Source: Gammaproteobacteria bacterium
GTDB lineage: Bacteria; Pseudomonadota; Gammaproteobacteria; Arenicellales; Arenicellaceae
Assembly: GCA_013002025.1 (NCBI GenBank)
Contig: JABDKW010000030.1
Span: 1-54,117 of the forward strand
Direction of reading: 5' to 3'
DNA: 54,117 nt
A program made the position numbers and the translations under genes. The stretch's first letter is position 1; every line of letters starts with the position of its first letter. Below the pieces are notes generated by a model. It was given only the letters and a program-made list of their open reading frames with translations. It ran no database searches and had not been told where the DNA came from. Below, in pieces: positions 35,915 to 44,377 of the stretch.

Positions 35915-36922
35915 CTACGATTTCTCGTGTGCCAAATTTGTGCCAATAATCGACACATTCCCGACGTGCTGTGCGAGATGACCAGCGCCGAGGTGTGCAT
36001 AACGTCGCACCATTTCAGCACTTTCCCATCCACCAAGCTCTTGCAGTGCGTAAAGCGGGGTGCCAGACTGGACATGCCAAGAGGCCCATGTGTGCCTCAA
36101 ATCATGCCAGCGAAAATCGACTAAACCCGCTTTCTTTACCGCCTTTCGCCACGCTTTTGTATTGACCTGCCAAACCGGCTTCCCACGATAGGTGAAAACG
36201 TATTTATCATGAATACCTTTCTGAACATCTAATACTGCCAACGCATCGTCGTTGAGTGGAACTGCAATGGCTTTCCTGGCTTTCGCTTGATCTGCATGTA
36301 TCCATGCAATCTGTCTTTCCAGGTCAACCTGAGACCATTCTAAAAGGCTCACATTGCGCTGTCGCAGGCCTGTTGCGAGGCCAAAAGTCGCCATTTGTTT
36401 TTGGTGAGAGGGAAGGACGTCCAAGAGTCTTTTTGCTTCTTTTCGAGTTATCCATCGAATACGACGGTTGCTCGTTCGAAACATTCTTACTTTTGGCGAC
36501 TTCTCCAGCCACTCCCACTCGTGGGTCGCGCGCCTGAGAATTGCTCGAACTAAGGCTAAGTGTCTATTCGCCGTAGAGGGACTAGTTTCTTTGGCTTTAG
36601 TTTCGGCAATTTGCTCGATTAGCTCACGGCTGATGTCAGTTAGTTGAATGCCTCGAAGATACGGATCAAGCCATCGTAGAATTCGTCGGTCGATATCCAC
36701 GCTTGCTTTAGTTTCGTTTTCTTTGAGCCATTTAACAACGGCATCTTCCCAAATGTAGGCGGGGCACCTACCAAGTTTTTCTACCTTCCAAAACGATGCC
36801 TTGAGTTCATCTAAGAACTGTTGCGCTTCTATTTTTTTGGTAGTCCCAGTAGATCGCCGTATGAGCTGTCCTTTGGGAGTGGTAAATCTGACCCACCAAG
36901 TTCTGTTGCGTTTGTATAACAT
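35915..36922 (-). CDS. Tyrosine-family site-specific integrase
   Basis: About 335 residues from the ATG at 36922, chosen because GGAGAAAACTCT precedes it. The frame is open for 13 more codons but those overlap the upstream HTH gene. It has an N-terminal arm-binding domain (WWVRFTTPKGQLIRRSTGT), a SAM-like core-binding region, and the catalytic domain with Arg in ATGLRQRNVSLLEW, HDLRHTWASWHV (His-x-x-Arg-His), and the nucleophile Tyr in GGWESAEMVRRYAHLG. It recombines the element with the tRNA-Met site. It overlaps the HTH gene upstream by about 94 bases, so the two are co-transcribed. Confidence 0.95.
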   Translation of the reverse strand: MLYKRNRTWWVRFTTPKGQLIRRSTGTTKKIEAQQFLDELKASFWKVEKLGRCPAYIWEDAVVKWLKENETKASVDIDRRILRWLDPYLRGIQLTDISRELIEQIAETKAKETSPSTANRHLALVRAILRRATHEWEWLEKSPKVRMFRTSNRRIRWITRKEAKRLLDVLPSHQKQMATFGLATGLRQRNVSLLEWSQVDLERQIAWIHADQAKARKAIAVPLNDDALAVLDVQKGIHDKYVFTYRGKPVWQVNTKAWRKAVKKAGLVDFRWHDLRHTWASWHVQSGTPLYALQELGGWESAEMVRRYAHLGAGHLAQHVGNVSIIGTNLAHEKS

Positions 36923-37227
36923 AGAGTTTTCTCCATAGGTTGTACTCGCAACGCTTGCCAAGAATCAGGATACTTTGATCGTATATGATCAACAAGGTCA
37001 TTCTGGAGAAAGACCCAGCATTTCCCAATTTTTGCCCCAGGGACTATTCCTAGGTTCACCTTTGCTCTCAATGCACTAGGTGAGATTTTTAAAAAATGAG
37101 CTGCTTCGTCCAAACCAAGACTTCTATGTTCTGTCGGAAGATTTAGAGGTAGTTCTGCATTGCGATATTCCATCACGCAATTGTGCGGTATTGTGGCTCT
37201 GGGGAAAATTTCTGTTATGTGCAGCAT
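36829..37227 (-). CDS. Excisionase-like helix-turn-helix protein
   Basis: A 132-residue protein. The middle part, LGLDEAAHFLKISPSALRAK followed by GIVPGAKIGKCWVFLQNDLV, is a winged HTH of the excisionase/MerR type (HTH_17), used to bind DNA near att sites. Ribosome-site evidence at either start (37227 or the Met at 37173) is weak. It overlaps the start of the integrase gene on the same strand, the usual xis-int order, so a role as recombination directionality factor or integrase regulator is likely. Confidence 0.75.
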   Translation of the reverse strand: MLHITEIFPRATIPHNCVMEYRNAELPLNLPTEHRSLGLDEAAHFLKISPSALRAKVNLGIVPGAKIGKCWVFLQNDLVDHIRSKYPDSWQALRVQPMEKTLCYTNATELGGSDLPLPKDSSYGDLLGLPKK

Positions 37228-37590
37228 TTACCAGTTTTTGCAATTCTCTGATGGAATTTGGCGATAGGATTTTTTTGTGATGCTTTTTTTTCTGTTTGCT
37301 CGACGAGTCACCAGAGTTAGATGACCGATGTATACTTCATAGCGGAGACTCAGATCACCCGCTATCAATCCAGAATCTGCAACATAGGTTTTCTATGTTT
37401 TTGTGACCATCCTTGTTATTGTAGTTAAATCAACGATATACGAACATCTCACGAAGGGAGTGAGGAGCGATAGAAGTTTTAGGCCCTGAATCATTAGTAC
37501 TTGCCGTGAATTGCTCACAAGAAAACTGAATTATTGTGGAATCCTAAGTAGCTCTTCCGTCAGGCCTCGTACACATAATGGACGAATACT
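37228..37590. other. Intergenic region between the excisionase-like and TIR-like genes
   Basis: No gene is seen in these 363 bases. They hold A/T-rich divergent promoter space and a small hairpin AACATAG/CTATGTT with a T-run at 37381-37402, which could be a weak rightward terminator or a protein-binding dyad. Confidence 0.5.
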
Positions 37591-38955
37591 ATGAGATTTG
37601 TGATTTTTTACTCTTGGCAATCTGACCTTCCAAATGGAACAAATCGTGGCTTTATTGAGAATTGCCTACTTCAAGCGATAAAAGATGTTAGCTCGTCACA
37701 TATACCCGAATTGGAGCCGTGTGTTGATCGAGACACTCAAGGAATGTCTGGCTCGCCAGATATTAAAAGTGCCATCTTCGGGAAGATAGAGAAATGTGAT
37801 TTGTTTGTCGCGGACGTATCAATCGTGACAGGTGACAAAAAGCAAAATCAACGTCCATCTCCAAACCCGAATGTTTTAATTGAGCTTGGGTACGCCATCC
37901 AAAGACTGGGCTGGGAACGGATTGTTCTCGTTACCAACGAGTGTGACTCAACTTCCAACGAAGATTATCCTTTTGATATTCGCCAGCATCGTCGCCTGGC
38001 GTATTCACTTTCTCCAGATGAGCCGCGTGATGAATCCAGAAAAATTCTGATCTCTAAACTGAAATCTCAGATTCAATTTGTTATTGATAAGCCGCTTCCT
38101 TTTGCCTCTGTCCGAGGCCCAAAAATTAGAGCTGACTGGCTGACAACCGAAGGAACAGCCGACAAGGAATTCAAATCAGAGACACCATTTAAGCTATTTC
38201 GTTGTAAGTCCGGTAAGTTCATTCGAGAAAAGCTGGAAAGACAAATTAACGAGGTTGAGGCGACAATGGCAAACTATGATCCGGAATGGGAAGAAAAGAA
38301 AGGAAGCTACTTAATTAAGGCAAATAGTGTATTGCAAAATCTCGAAGACCCAATAGAAAGGAGTAAGCTTGAGTTGCTGTACAGCTCTATCTTTCGCAGA
38401 AAAGCTAAGCTTCAGCTAGAAAACAAGGGAACCGATTCGGCAAACTCACTACGCGTCGTTCTTACTATTCCGGAATGGCTGATGGTGTCAGAAGATCTCC
38501 CCGACAGAGATTCAATCGATCCCTTACCGAACCCTCCAAAACCTACTAAACCGCTCGGTCTTGAATCGGCTGCCTTGCAGGCCGTTCGCAAGCTTGGTCT
38601 CGGTAATCAGTTTGATCGCCAAGCCGAGATGGCACGATTAGTAAGACCCTCAAGCCTCGGCTTGTCTTCACGGATCAACAGGCAAGAATTGAGAATCGAT
38701 CCGAACTGGTCTATTAAGCATGGACATAAGGAAGTGAGAGTAACCTGCAAAAAGTTAGCGCACAAAGGTTCTGATTCGCCTAAGAGTTACCATTTCTACA
38801 TGCTTGCTCTTGCAGATGCGCCAACTGGCATGCAAAGCATACAAGCAGAAGTGATTTGTGAGGAGATGGATGATTGGCAGCCGATGGAGTTAGAAATAGA
38901 GGTTGAGGAGATGGACTTAAACTCATTGATTCAGAGGAATCAAACAGAAGAATAA
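37591..38955 (+). CDS. TIR-like nucleotide-binding/NADase-type protein, probable defence effector
   Basis: A 454-residue protein. The first 130 residues look TIR-like: MRFVIFYSWQSDLPNGTNRG at the first strand, then DLFVADVSIV and PNPNVLIELGYAIQRLGWER with Glu98 in the position used by TIR NADases. VDRDTQGMSGSPDI between them is a loop typical of bacterial TIR-like nucleotide-binding proteins. The C-terminal 300 residues are charged, with helices and no recognised domain; they may sense a trigger. Proteins like this deplete NAD or make signals during phage attack. It is convergent with the PIN-like gene with a single base between the stops. Confidence 0.65.
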   Translation: MRFVIFYSWQSDLPNGTNRGFIENCLLQAIKDVSSSHIPELEPCVDRDTQGMSGSPDIKSAIFGKIEKCDLFVADVSIVTGDKKQNQRPSPNPNVLIELGYAIQRLGWERIVLVTNECDSTSNEDYPFDIRQHRRLAYSLSPDEPRDESRKILISKLKSQIQFVIDKPLPFASVRGPKIRADWLTTEGTADKEFKSETPFKLFRCKSGKFIREKLERQINEVEATMANYDPEWEEKKGSYLIKANSVLQNLEDPIERSKLELLYSSIFRRKAKLQLENKGTDSANSLRVVLTIPEWLMVSEDLPDRDSIDPLPNPPKPTKPLGLESAALQAVRKLGLGNQFDRQAEMARLVRPSSLGLSSRINRQELRIDPNWSIKHGHKEVRVTCKKLAHKGSDSPKSYHFYMLALADAPTGMQSIQAEVICEEMDDWQPMELEIEVEEMDLNSLIQRNQTEE

Positions 38956-38956
38956 A

Positions 38957-39778
38957 TTAACCTCGACGTCTCTTAGTCATGACTTCAAGCACCTGAACCG
39001 TCATGTTGTACACCCGATTAGCAGTTTTGTCCGAAGAAATGAGGCCGTCATAAAATGTAGCTGGGGTAACAAACTCCAAATCAATCATGTCGTTCCTCAG
39101 TTTTTCGAGGTTAGAAATCTCGGTTACCCCATCAGAAATCTTGTCCACCAACCAGATGGTGGCGCAAAGTGCACGACGAAACCCATATGTCCAAACTAAT
39201 TGCTGAAATGTTAACCCTCGACGAAATTCACGTACCTGACCAACTGCCAACTCGGCCGTATCGATTGTTAATTCCATAATTTTTTCGATGGCTGAGCGTT
39301 TCATGGATGATCTACTGCGAATAGATTTAAGTTCATCTTTCGTGAAGACATTCAACAGTACATTGAACTGTTCAGACATCTCTTTCGCCAATTGATCTTG
39401 CTTTTCTATTTCAACTTCGGCTTTTAGAAACATCTCTTCGAGTTGTGAAACGTAGAACCGATCACCAGCAACCGCCCGTTCAACAGCCATACCAAAATCA
39501 ACAAATGATTTTGATTGAGGTTTATCGATGAATCTTTTTCGTATTCCCTTACGATCCGGGAACATTCTATAAATCTCAAAAGTGGACCTAAGTATGAGTA
39601 CTTGAGGAGCAAACTGAAGCAGGGTTTCGAGTGCTTTCGAAACCTGAATTAAACTTCCTCTTTTATACGCTTCGATTGCCAGATACTGGGGCAAAATAAC
39701 CCGATTATCCTGAGAATGCGAAAGAAAGGACAGGAGGGCAGGACTGTTTGTTGAGTTTGAATCAACGACTTTATACAT
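38957..39778 (-). CDS. PIN-like nuclease-type protein
   Basis: A 273-residue protein. The first strand ends VVDSNSTN with Asp6, the second block is VILPQYLAIEAYKRG with Glu36, and the last block is NDMIDLEFVTPATFYDGLIS followed by SDK. The D-x-x-D-x-E and D-x-L-x-S-x-D-K arrangement fits the acidic cluster and final strand of PIN ribonucleases, with a large helical insertion between. It is likely a ribonuclease or toxin-type protein. No antitoxin gene is evident beside it, so a solitary or TIR-coupled role is possible. Confidence 0.5.
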   Translation of the reverse strand: MYKVVDSNSTNSPALLSFLSHSQDNRVILPQYLAIEAYKRGSLIQVSKALETLLQFAPQVLILRSTFEIYRMFPDRKGIRKRFIDKPQSKSFVDFGMAVERAVAGDRFYVSQLEEMFLKAEVEIEKQDQLAKEMSEQFNVLLNVFTKDELKSIRSRSSMKRSAIEKIMELTIDTAELAVGQVREFRRGLTFQQLVWTYGFRRALCATIWLVDKISDGVTEISNLEKLRNDMIDLEFVTPATFYDGLISSDKTANRVYNMTVQVLEVMTKRRRG

Positions 39779-40055
39779 ATGAATCCGAAGTAAGTCTTAG
39801 TTCTCAACTCCCCAAATTTCGGTGAGTCATTCACTCACGTGTGCGAGAGCATCGTTGATTTTACCTCACACCAAGCCAAACCGTGCACCGCTTCCGTGGA
39901 AGATTATGGAACATAAATCAAAACACCCTCTGAAGTACTCTACGCTGTTGTCGGAAATAGTCGTGGTGTGGCCTCGTCTTGAATCTTGAATGTCCGTTTT
40001 AGGCGGTGAATTCAACTGTCATTCGCCATCGATTTTCCAATCCAACTCAATGGAG

Positions 40056-40082
40056 AAAAAACAAGGGCGCTAATGCGCCCTT
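40056..40082 (-). terminator. Rho-independent terminator of the small HTH gene
   Basis: Read on the minus strand, AAGGGCGC pairs with GCGCCCTT across a four-base loop and is followed by a T-run. The hairpin overlaps the HTH stop codon at 40070-40072, so the gene is a single short transcript. Confidence 0.85.
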
Positions 40083-40294
40083 GCCTTGTCCAAGTATTCT
40101 GCAACATCGCGAATATCTGCCACTCGACACTTACCGGCTCTAAACGTATGTACAGGACAGGTTCCAGAGCTGATCGCGTTCAGGAGAACGCGTGTTGTCT
40201 TATAGTGTAAGACTTGCGCTAGTTGCTTCGTTGTTAAAGTCAAACAACCAAACTCTTGGTACAAAAGGGTTGCGGTCTCACTTAAGTTATTCAT
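40070..40294 (-). CDS. Small HTH protein, PrtN/excisionase-like
   Basis: A 74-residue protein from the ATG at 40294, which has GTGGAGAC seven bases upstream; the longer frame to 40327 lacks a ribosome site. The sequence LLYQEFGCLTLTTKQLAQVL then SGTCPVHTFRAGKCRVADIR and DVAEYLDKAR is the layout of pyocin-activator PrtN-like and small excisionase-like DNA-binding proteins. It is transcribed away from a cluster of TTGTGTTG repeats at 40408-40585, which may be its targets, and ends at a terminator. Confidence 0.7.
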   Translation of the reverse strand: MNNLSETATLLYQEFGCLTLTTKQLAQVLHYKTTRVLLNAISSGTCPVHTFRAGKCRVADIRDVAEYLDKARAH

Positions 40295-40407
40295 CAGGTG
40301 TCTCCACGCTGCGATTCTTAAGGTCACTGCGGCCAGCCTCAGGTAGGCATCATCAAACTTATTGAGTAATAAAACTCGAGATGGTTCTACGATAGCGTAC
40401 CTCCTCT

Positions 40408-40453
40408 AACAAATCGTTGTGTTGTATGACTTAATACATCACAACAATTTGTT
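40408..40453. repeat. 20-base imperfect inverted repeat
   Basis: Left arm 40408-40427 (AACAAATCGTTGTGTTGTAT) and right arm 40434-40453 match at 18 of 20 positions as reverse complements, with a six-base spacer. The core GTTGTG/CACAAC recurs in the second repeat pair nearby. Confidence 0.8.
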
Positions 40454-40463
40454 ATCAATGCAC

Positions 40464-40585
40464 AGTCAACACAACTGCCAGCTAAAGGAAACTGGAGACT
40501 GCAACTTAACAAAACTTATCTTGATTGGCAAAACCGTATCCAAACTGATACTTCTAATAAGCCAAAATTTTGTGTTGTGTTGACT
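40464..40585. repeat. 12-base inverted repeat pair with the same TTGTGTTG core
   Basis: AGTCAACACAAC at 40464-40475 and its exact reverse complement at 40574-40585 lie 98 bases apart. Together with the 40408-40453 dyad they give at least four copies of a CAACACAA-type core in about 180 bases. Confidence 0.75.
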
Positions 40586-40614
40586 CTTGTGGTGTGTGGA
40601 GAATAACGCGCGTT

Positions 40615-41580
40615 CTAGAACCTGTTAGGTTGAGAAGAAAAGTGAATTGTAATCGTTGAACGATCAACAATAATCTTGTTTGTTAACAGTTCAACCAATA
40701 TTCGCTTTTCACTTTCTTGTGAGTTGTCCCAAAACTCTTGTAGATTTCTTGGGATTTCCAAAGGAACGATTGACCTCGAAGGGGATACTCTTTCTCGTTC
40801 AAGTTTTAGGGTAGAGGTGCGCTCTTCCAACTCTAAGTTTTTCTTTGTGAATCGTGCCTTACTAATTGCATTCGATGCATATAGATCGTAAAGCCTTTCA
40901 AGTTCCTTTTCTGTGGACTTGATTTCAGAATCTAAATACTCCGCTTGTCGATTTATGTTGGTGTCTTTCTTTGAAGCGGCCAAGAGCTTTGTAGCTTTTT
41001 CGGCATTGAGTTCGAAACTCTTTAATTCAATGGCATAAAGATCATCGATAACATCAACATTGATTCTATTATCGCACTTTGAACAGAAATAACTCGTGCG
41101 TCCATGAGGGTTATGCATTATCCCTCCACAACTACACTCTAGATATTTTGCAAACAAGCCATGAGGCCTTTTTGAAACAGAACTCACTTTTTGCTTGTGG
41201 AGTATGTTGTCTACTTGATTCCATAGGTCCTCGTCAACCAGGGGTTCAATGCTAGGGTATGCCCATTCGGATTTATCTTTGAGTACTCGGTACTTTCTCT
41301 TACCAGTACTGTCGCGGACATAGTTTTCTTTGTGCTGCCCTTTCGCTATCGGATCTGTCAGTAGTCTAGAGACACTTGAGTCTGAAAACATTTTACCCGC
41401 TCTCGTTCTGTAGCCCGAGTTATTTAATTCAGTCGCTACCGTTTGTTTTCTGCGATGCTTTACAAACAGTTCAAACATCAGTTTACGAATTGGCGCTTCT
41501 TCAGGATGCAGCTCAAAGCCGGAGTCCGTTCGACGATATCCGTAGGGAGCTGCACCTCCTGTTTTTCTCTTTTTATTCAA
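40615..41580 (-). pseudogene. Serine recombinase lacking the catalytic domain
   Basis: A 321-residue frame that begins at TTG (no ribosome site, with an in-frame TAA just upstream) directly at the Recombinase domain: TGGAAPYGYRRTDSGFELHP and EEAPIRKLMFELFVKHRRKQ. A zinc-ribbon-like stretch follows (CSCGGIMHN and YFCSKCDN), then a coiled coil and the C-terminal domain ending TITIHFSSQPNRF. The roughly 140-residue N-terminal resolvase domain with the nucleophile Ser is absent and is not encoded in the 140 bases upstream. It is either a 5'-truncated remnant or a free-standing DNA-binding half of a split recombinase; I lean to remnant. Confidence 0.7.
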
Positions 41581-41723
41581 AAATTAATTCGCAGCAAGTT
41601 TGATAGATAGTGCTGATGACGGGTCCTCTAAATACTTAGAGTCGCCGTTAATGATAGCTGAGGAGGGAGTGAGCACTACTCTCATCGTAAGCTCTCAATA
41701 CGGACCTTGATTCGATTAACGCT

Positions 41724-42035
41724 TTAGAGCTCAAACTGTTGATTTAATTCGTCGATAAATTCGATCGGCTGAACTCCCAGGGCACGACAATAGCCAACAA
41801 ACTCAATTACATCTAATCGACGCTCTCCTCGCTCGACCTTCGCGACGAATGAATGTACTACGTCCATTTTGGCTGCCAAATCTCTTTGAGTGAAATTACC
41901 TAACTCTCGTTTATTAGTGAGCCAAGTTCGAAGGAGAACGTGTTCTGTTGCGTAGATTGGTTTCCTCAGGCTTTTCATTGCGCCCATTTTAGGAGCATGA
42001 TACGCTGCTCCCATATCAGGAGCAGAATTCGACAC
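41724..42035 (-). CDS. XRE-family HTH transcriptional regulator
   Basis: A 103-residue protein whose C-terminal two-thirds is a Cro/CI-type HTH: NFTQRDLAAKMDVVHSFVAK and VERGERRLDVIEFVGYCRAL. The longest frame starts at 42035, but a GGAGCA/TGCTCC dyad lies inside its first codons, so the Met at 41978 may be the true start. It faces away from the peptidoglycan-binding lipoprotein gene and may repress the recombinase or its own promoter. Confidence 0.8.
   Translation of the reverse strand: MSNSAPDMGAAYHAPKMGAMKSLRKPIYATEHVLLRTWLTNKRELGNFTQRDLAAKMDVVHSFVAKVERGERRLDVIEFVGYCRALGVQPIEFIDELNQQFEL
41992..42024. promoter_or_regulatory. Operator-like GGAGCA repeats at the XRE promoter
   Basis: GGAGCA at 41992-41997 and TGCTCC at 42006-42011 form a dyad with an eight-base spacer, and a third GGAGCA lies at 42019-42024. 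Placement over the XRE start region suggests autoregulation. Confidence 0.45.
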
Positions 42036-42109
42036 TCAAATCACTTCGACTGCTGCGCATCTACAAGAACAACTCAAAACGAGTTAGTGAATTCTTTCGG
42101 GGGTATCAA

Positions 42110-42640
42110 TTGAGATTTTTAAGTAGTAGCCGGAAAGGGCGATTAGTTTGTATTTCAATCTTGATGTTAGTTTCTGGAGCCTGCTCTACGGGTGGAAAAC
42201 ATGAATTTGTTCGTAAATCGGGGGGAGCAACGGAAGCAGCGATAATCATCTCTGCTCTTTCAGCACTTGTTGTTTACAACGCGGAAAATGGGAACATAAA
42301 GAAATGGACAACTAAAAGTGTGCGGACGATAAAGGGTTGGTTAGGGTCAAGCAGCAAACAAAGGTCTCAAAAAGAACTCCTCAACGAACAGCAAAAACGC
42401 GCCGAGGTTATTTACGGTAACTGGTCGAAGGCCAACCCAGATGCTACACCGCATGCGAGTGAGGTTGCGTTAGCTCAAAGCATTGTCGCCGTTTCAGGTG
42501 ACTACGAAGGCAAGGTTGATGGTATTAACGGGCCATTGACTAAAAAGGCAGTGCAGAAATTTCAAAATCGAGCTGGGCTGCTTCCCGCAAACGGAAACCC
42601 ACATGGACTAATTGCCATGCTCAAGATGAAAAATACCTAA
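42110..42640 (+). CDS. Peptidoglycan-binding-domain lipoprotein
   Basis: A 176-residue protein from a TTG with GGGGG upstream. The N-terminal signal LVCISILMLVSGACST ends in a lipobox Cys. A hydrophobic stretch and basic segment follow, and residues about 118-165 are a peptidoglycan-binding type-1 domain: ALAQSIVAVSGDYEGKVDGI and NGPLTKKAVQKFQNRAGL. No hydrolase domain is seen. In mobile elements such proteins may aid envelope passage or alter the recipient surface; here the role is unknown. Confidence 0.75.
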   Translation: MRFLSSSRKGRLVCISILMLVSGACSTGGKHEFVRKSGGATEAAIIISALSALVVYNAENGNIKKWTTKSVRTIKGWLGSSSKQRSQKELLNEQQKRAEVIYGNWSKANPDATPHASEVALAQSIVAVSGDYEGKVDGINGPLTKKAVQKFQNRAGLLPANGNPHGLIAMLKMKNT

Positions 42641-42692
42641 AGAATAATGCTGCAGGAAAGTTAGTAAAAATTTCGGAGTGAATCCTTCGACC

Positions 42693-44333
42693 CTAGAGTG
42701 CTTTCTCGGAACATAGTTGCTCTTGTTTTAAGGTCTTGGAGAAAATTAGGTTCTCCATGACATTATGACATTGTCCGGGGTATAGAAAGAGGGTGCTGAT
42801 GTCTCCAGAATTATCATCTACCTTCTTATGCACTCTATTATTAATCTCAAACTCTACTTCAAAAGTTCGAGTCCCCGTACCAGTTCGAGACCGTGCCCTA
42901 TATGGGTCACCATAGTGGGCATCTTGCCTGTTTGTCAAAATATAGAACAAATGATGTGTTTCAATTACTAGCTTATTTGGAGAAAAGCAAAGGTTCGAGG
43001 TTATCGTTTTTAGGATTTTCCTCTTTAAGAGTGTTTCGGCCGAAAAGTACATGTTTTTAAGGCTTTTTAGCAGTTCGAGGAATTTTAGAACGGAATTATG
43101 ATCTTGCTCCTGATTGTCTATTTCGTCGATTTCCTTTTTTAATTCGGTCTTTCGAGAGAGAAGATTAGATTTCAATATCGCGTATTCATCATCTTCAATG
43201 AGTTGATCTAGGAGTTTTTCAGCCAATATATTCAACCGGTTCTCGATTTTGGATTGTTCGAATTCAAGTTTCTCTCTCTGTTTTTTGTTATTTTCTTCCG
43301 CCTTTTTTACACTCTCTCCTAAAAGACTCTTCGCGTTCTCGAATTCAACCTCCGTAATTGTTATTGAATTTAAGTATTCACTCACCACGTCATTAACTAC
43401 TTCTTCACGGATTGTTTTTGTTGCACAGCCCTTGGTTTGACATCGATAGTAGGTATGCCCCTTTTGTTTCTCACCAATCAACGATTTCTTGCACAACCCA
43501 CACCTAATGCACTTACGATAGAGGAAGTCGTGCCGTACATTTCGTTTGTTGTACTTACCCAAAGCGATAACTTGAGCTCTATCAAATAGCTCCTTTGAAA
43601 TAATTGGGTCATGAGCGCCTTCAAATTCTTCGCCTGTGGTCCGTAGCTTTATGAGTCCAAAATAAAATGGGTTATGAAGGATGGTGGAGATACCATTTCT
43701 GGTGATTTTGTTTCCCCTTTTATTGGTCAACCCCCAGTTTTCAGCCATGTCGACTAATTCGTTGATGCCGTGTAGTCCGCTCGAGTAAAGCTGGAACAGA
43801 TTTTTGATTTTGGGCGCGCTTACAGGGTCTAGGCTTTTGACGTTACCGCCGCCAGTATCTAAGTAACCTATTGGAGCTCGCATAGGATAAATTCCTTGCT
43901 TAAGGCGCCCGTACATTCCTTTACGTGTTTCTTCACGCAGGTTACGGATGAAATCTGCGGCAATTACAGCTTGAATATCTGCTGACAATCGTCCCCCTCT
44001 TGTATTGAAGTCTATAGCCTCATGAGCGAAGTGCACATCCATCCCGGCATCGATTAGATCTCCTAGGTGTGCCCAGTCTTTTAGATTACGCGCAGATCGA
44101 TCAATTTTATGGATGATGACGCCTGAGGCCTTTTGACTTTGTAGAAGCCTGGTCATCTTGATAAAAAGCGGGCGACCGCTTTTAGCGGCTGTTTCTTTTT
44201 CCTCAAACCATTGAATAATCCGCAATCTATGCTTGTTAGCATAACGTTCGATGCTCTCTTTTTGTTCATCTAGAGAGACCCCTTGACCTTGCTTCACTGT
44301 GGAAACCCTCGTATATCCGTATACGTTTTTCAT
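42693..44333 (-). CDS. Large serine recombinase
   Basis: A 546-residue protein. The catalytic domain starts MKNVYGYTRVSTVKQGQGVS with nucleophile Ser11, and VIIHKIDRSARNLKDW holds the conserved Arg residues. The Recombinase domain follows (GIYPMRAPIGYLDTGGGNVK), then the zinc ribbon (CIRCGLCKKSLIG and YYRCQTKGC) and a long coiled coil. The last 100 residues go past the usual end and include HYGDPYRARSRTGTGTRTF, a tail seen on some plasmid and island recombinases. It may drive integration, inversion or deletion within the element. A small acidic ORF lies upstream on the same strand. Confidence 0.92.
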   Translation of the reverse strand: MKNVYGYTRVSTVKQGQGVSLDEQKESIERYANKHRLRIIQWFEEKETAAKSGRPLFIKMTRLLQSQKASGVIIHKIDRSARNLKDWAHLGDLIDAGMDVHFAHEAIDFNTRGGRLSADIQAVIAADFIRNLREETRKGMYGRLKQGIYPMRAPIGYLDTGGGNVKSLDPVSAPKIKNLFQLYSSGLHGINELVDMAENWGLTNKRGNKITRNGISTILHNPFYFGLIKLRTTGEEFEGAHDPIISKELFDRAQVIALGKYNKRNVRHDFLYRKCIRCGLCKKSLIGEKQKGHTYYRCQTKGCATKTIREEVVNDVVSEYLNSITITEVEFENAKSLLGESVKKAEENNKKQREKLEFEQSKIENRLNILAEKLLDQLIEDDEYAILKSNLLSRKTELKKEIDEIDNQEQDHNSVLKFLELLKSLKNMYFSAETLLKRKILKTITSNLCFSPNKLVIETHHLFYILTNRQDAHYGDPYRARSRTGTGTRTFEVEFEINNRVHKKVDDNSGDISTLFLYPGQCHNVMENLIFSKTLKQEQLCSEKAL

Positions 44334-44377
44334 AATATTTTTTTATTGAGTAATTCCGAAAGAATCACTTAATAGAA

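Larger units (their letters stand above)
40328..40614. other. Intergenic repeat-rich region between the small HTH and the truncated recombinase
   Basis: No gene is seen in these 287 bases. They contain two inverted repeats built on TTGTGTTG and should hold the HTH promoter and possibly recombinase or regulator sites. Confidence 0.5.

Noticed and set aside
42860-42930. tRNA-like 3' end suggested by GTTCGAGTCCCC near the end of the serine recombinase gene
   Set aside because: The T-stem and acceptor spacing do not fit a tRNA when laid out; it is coding sequence.
43990-44000. Extra CCCCCT-containing sequence inside the serine recombinase gene
   Set aside because: Lacks the CG, the terminal TA and the A-tract, and lies within coding sequence, so it is not counted as a promoter box.
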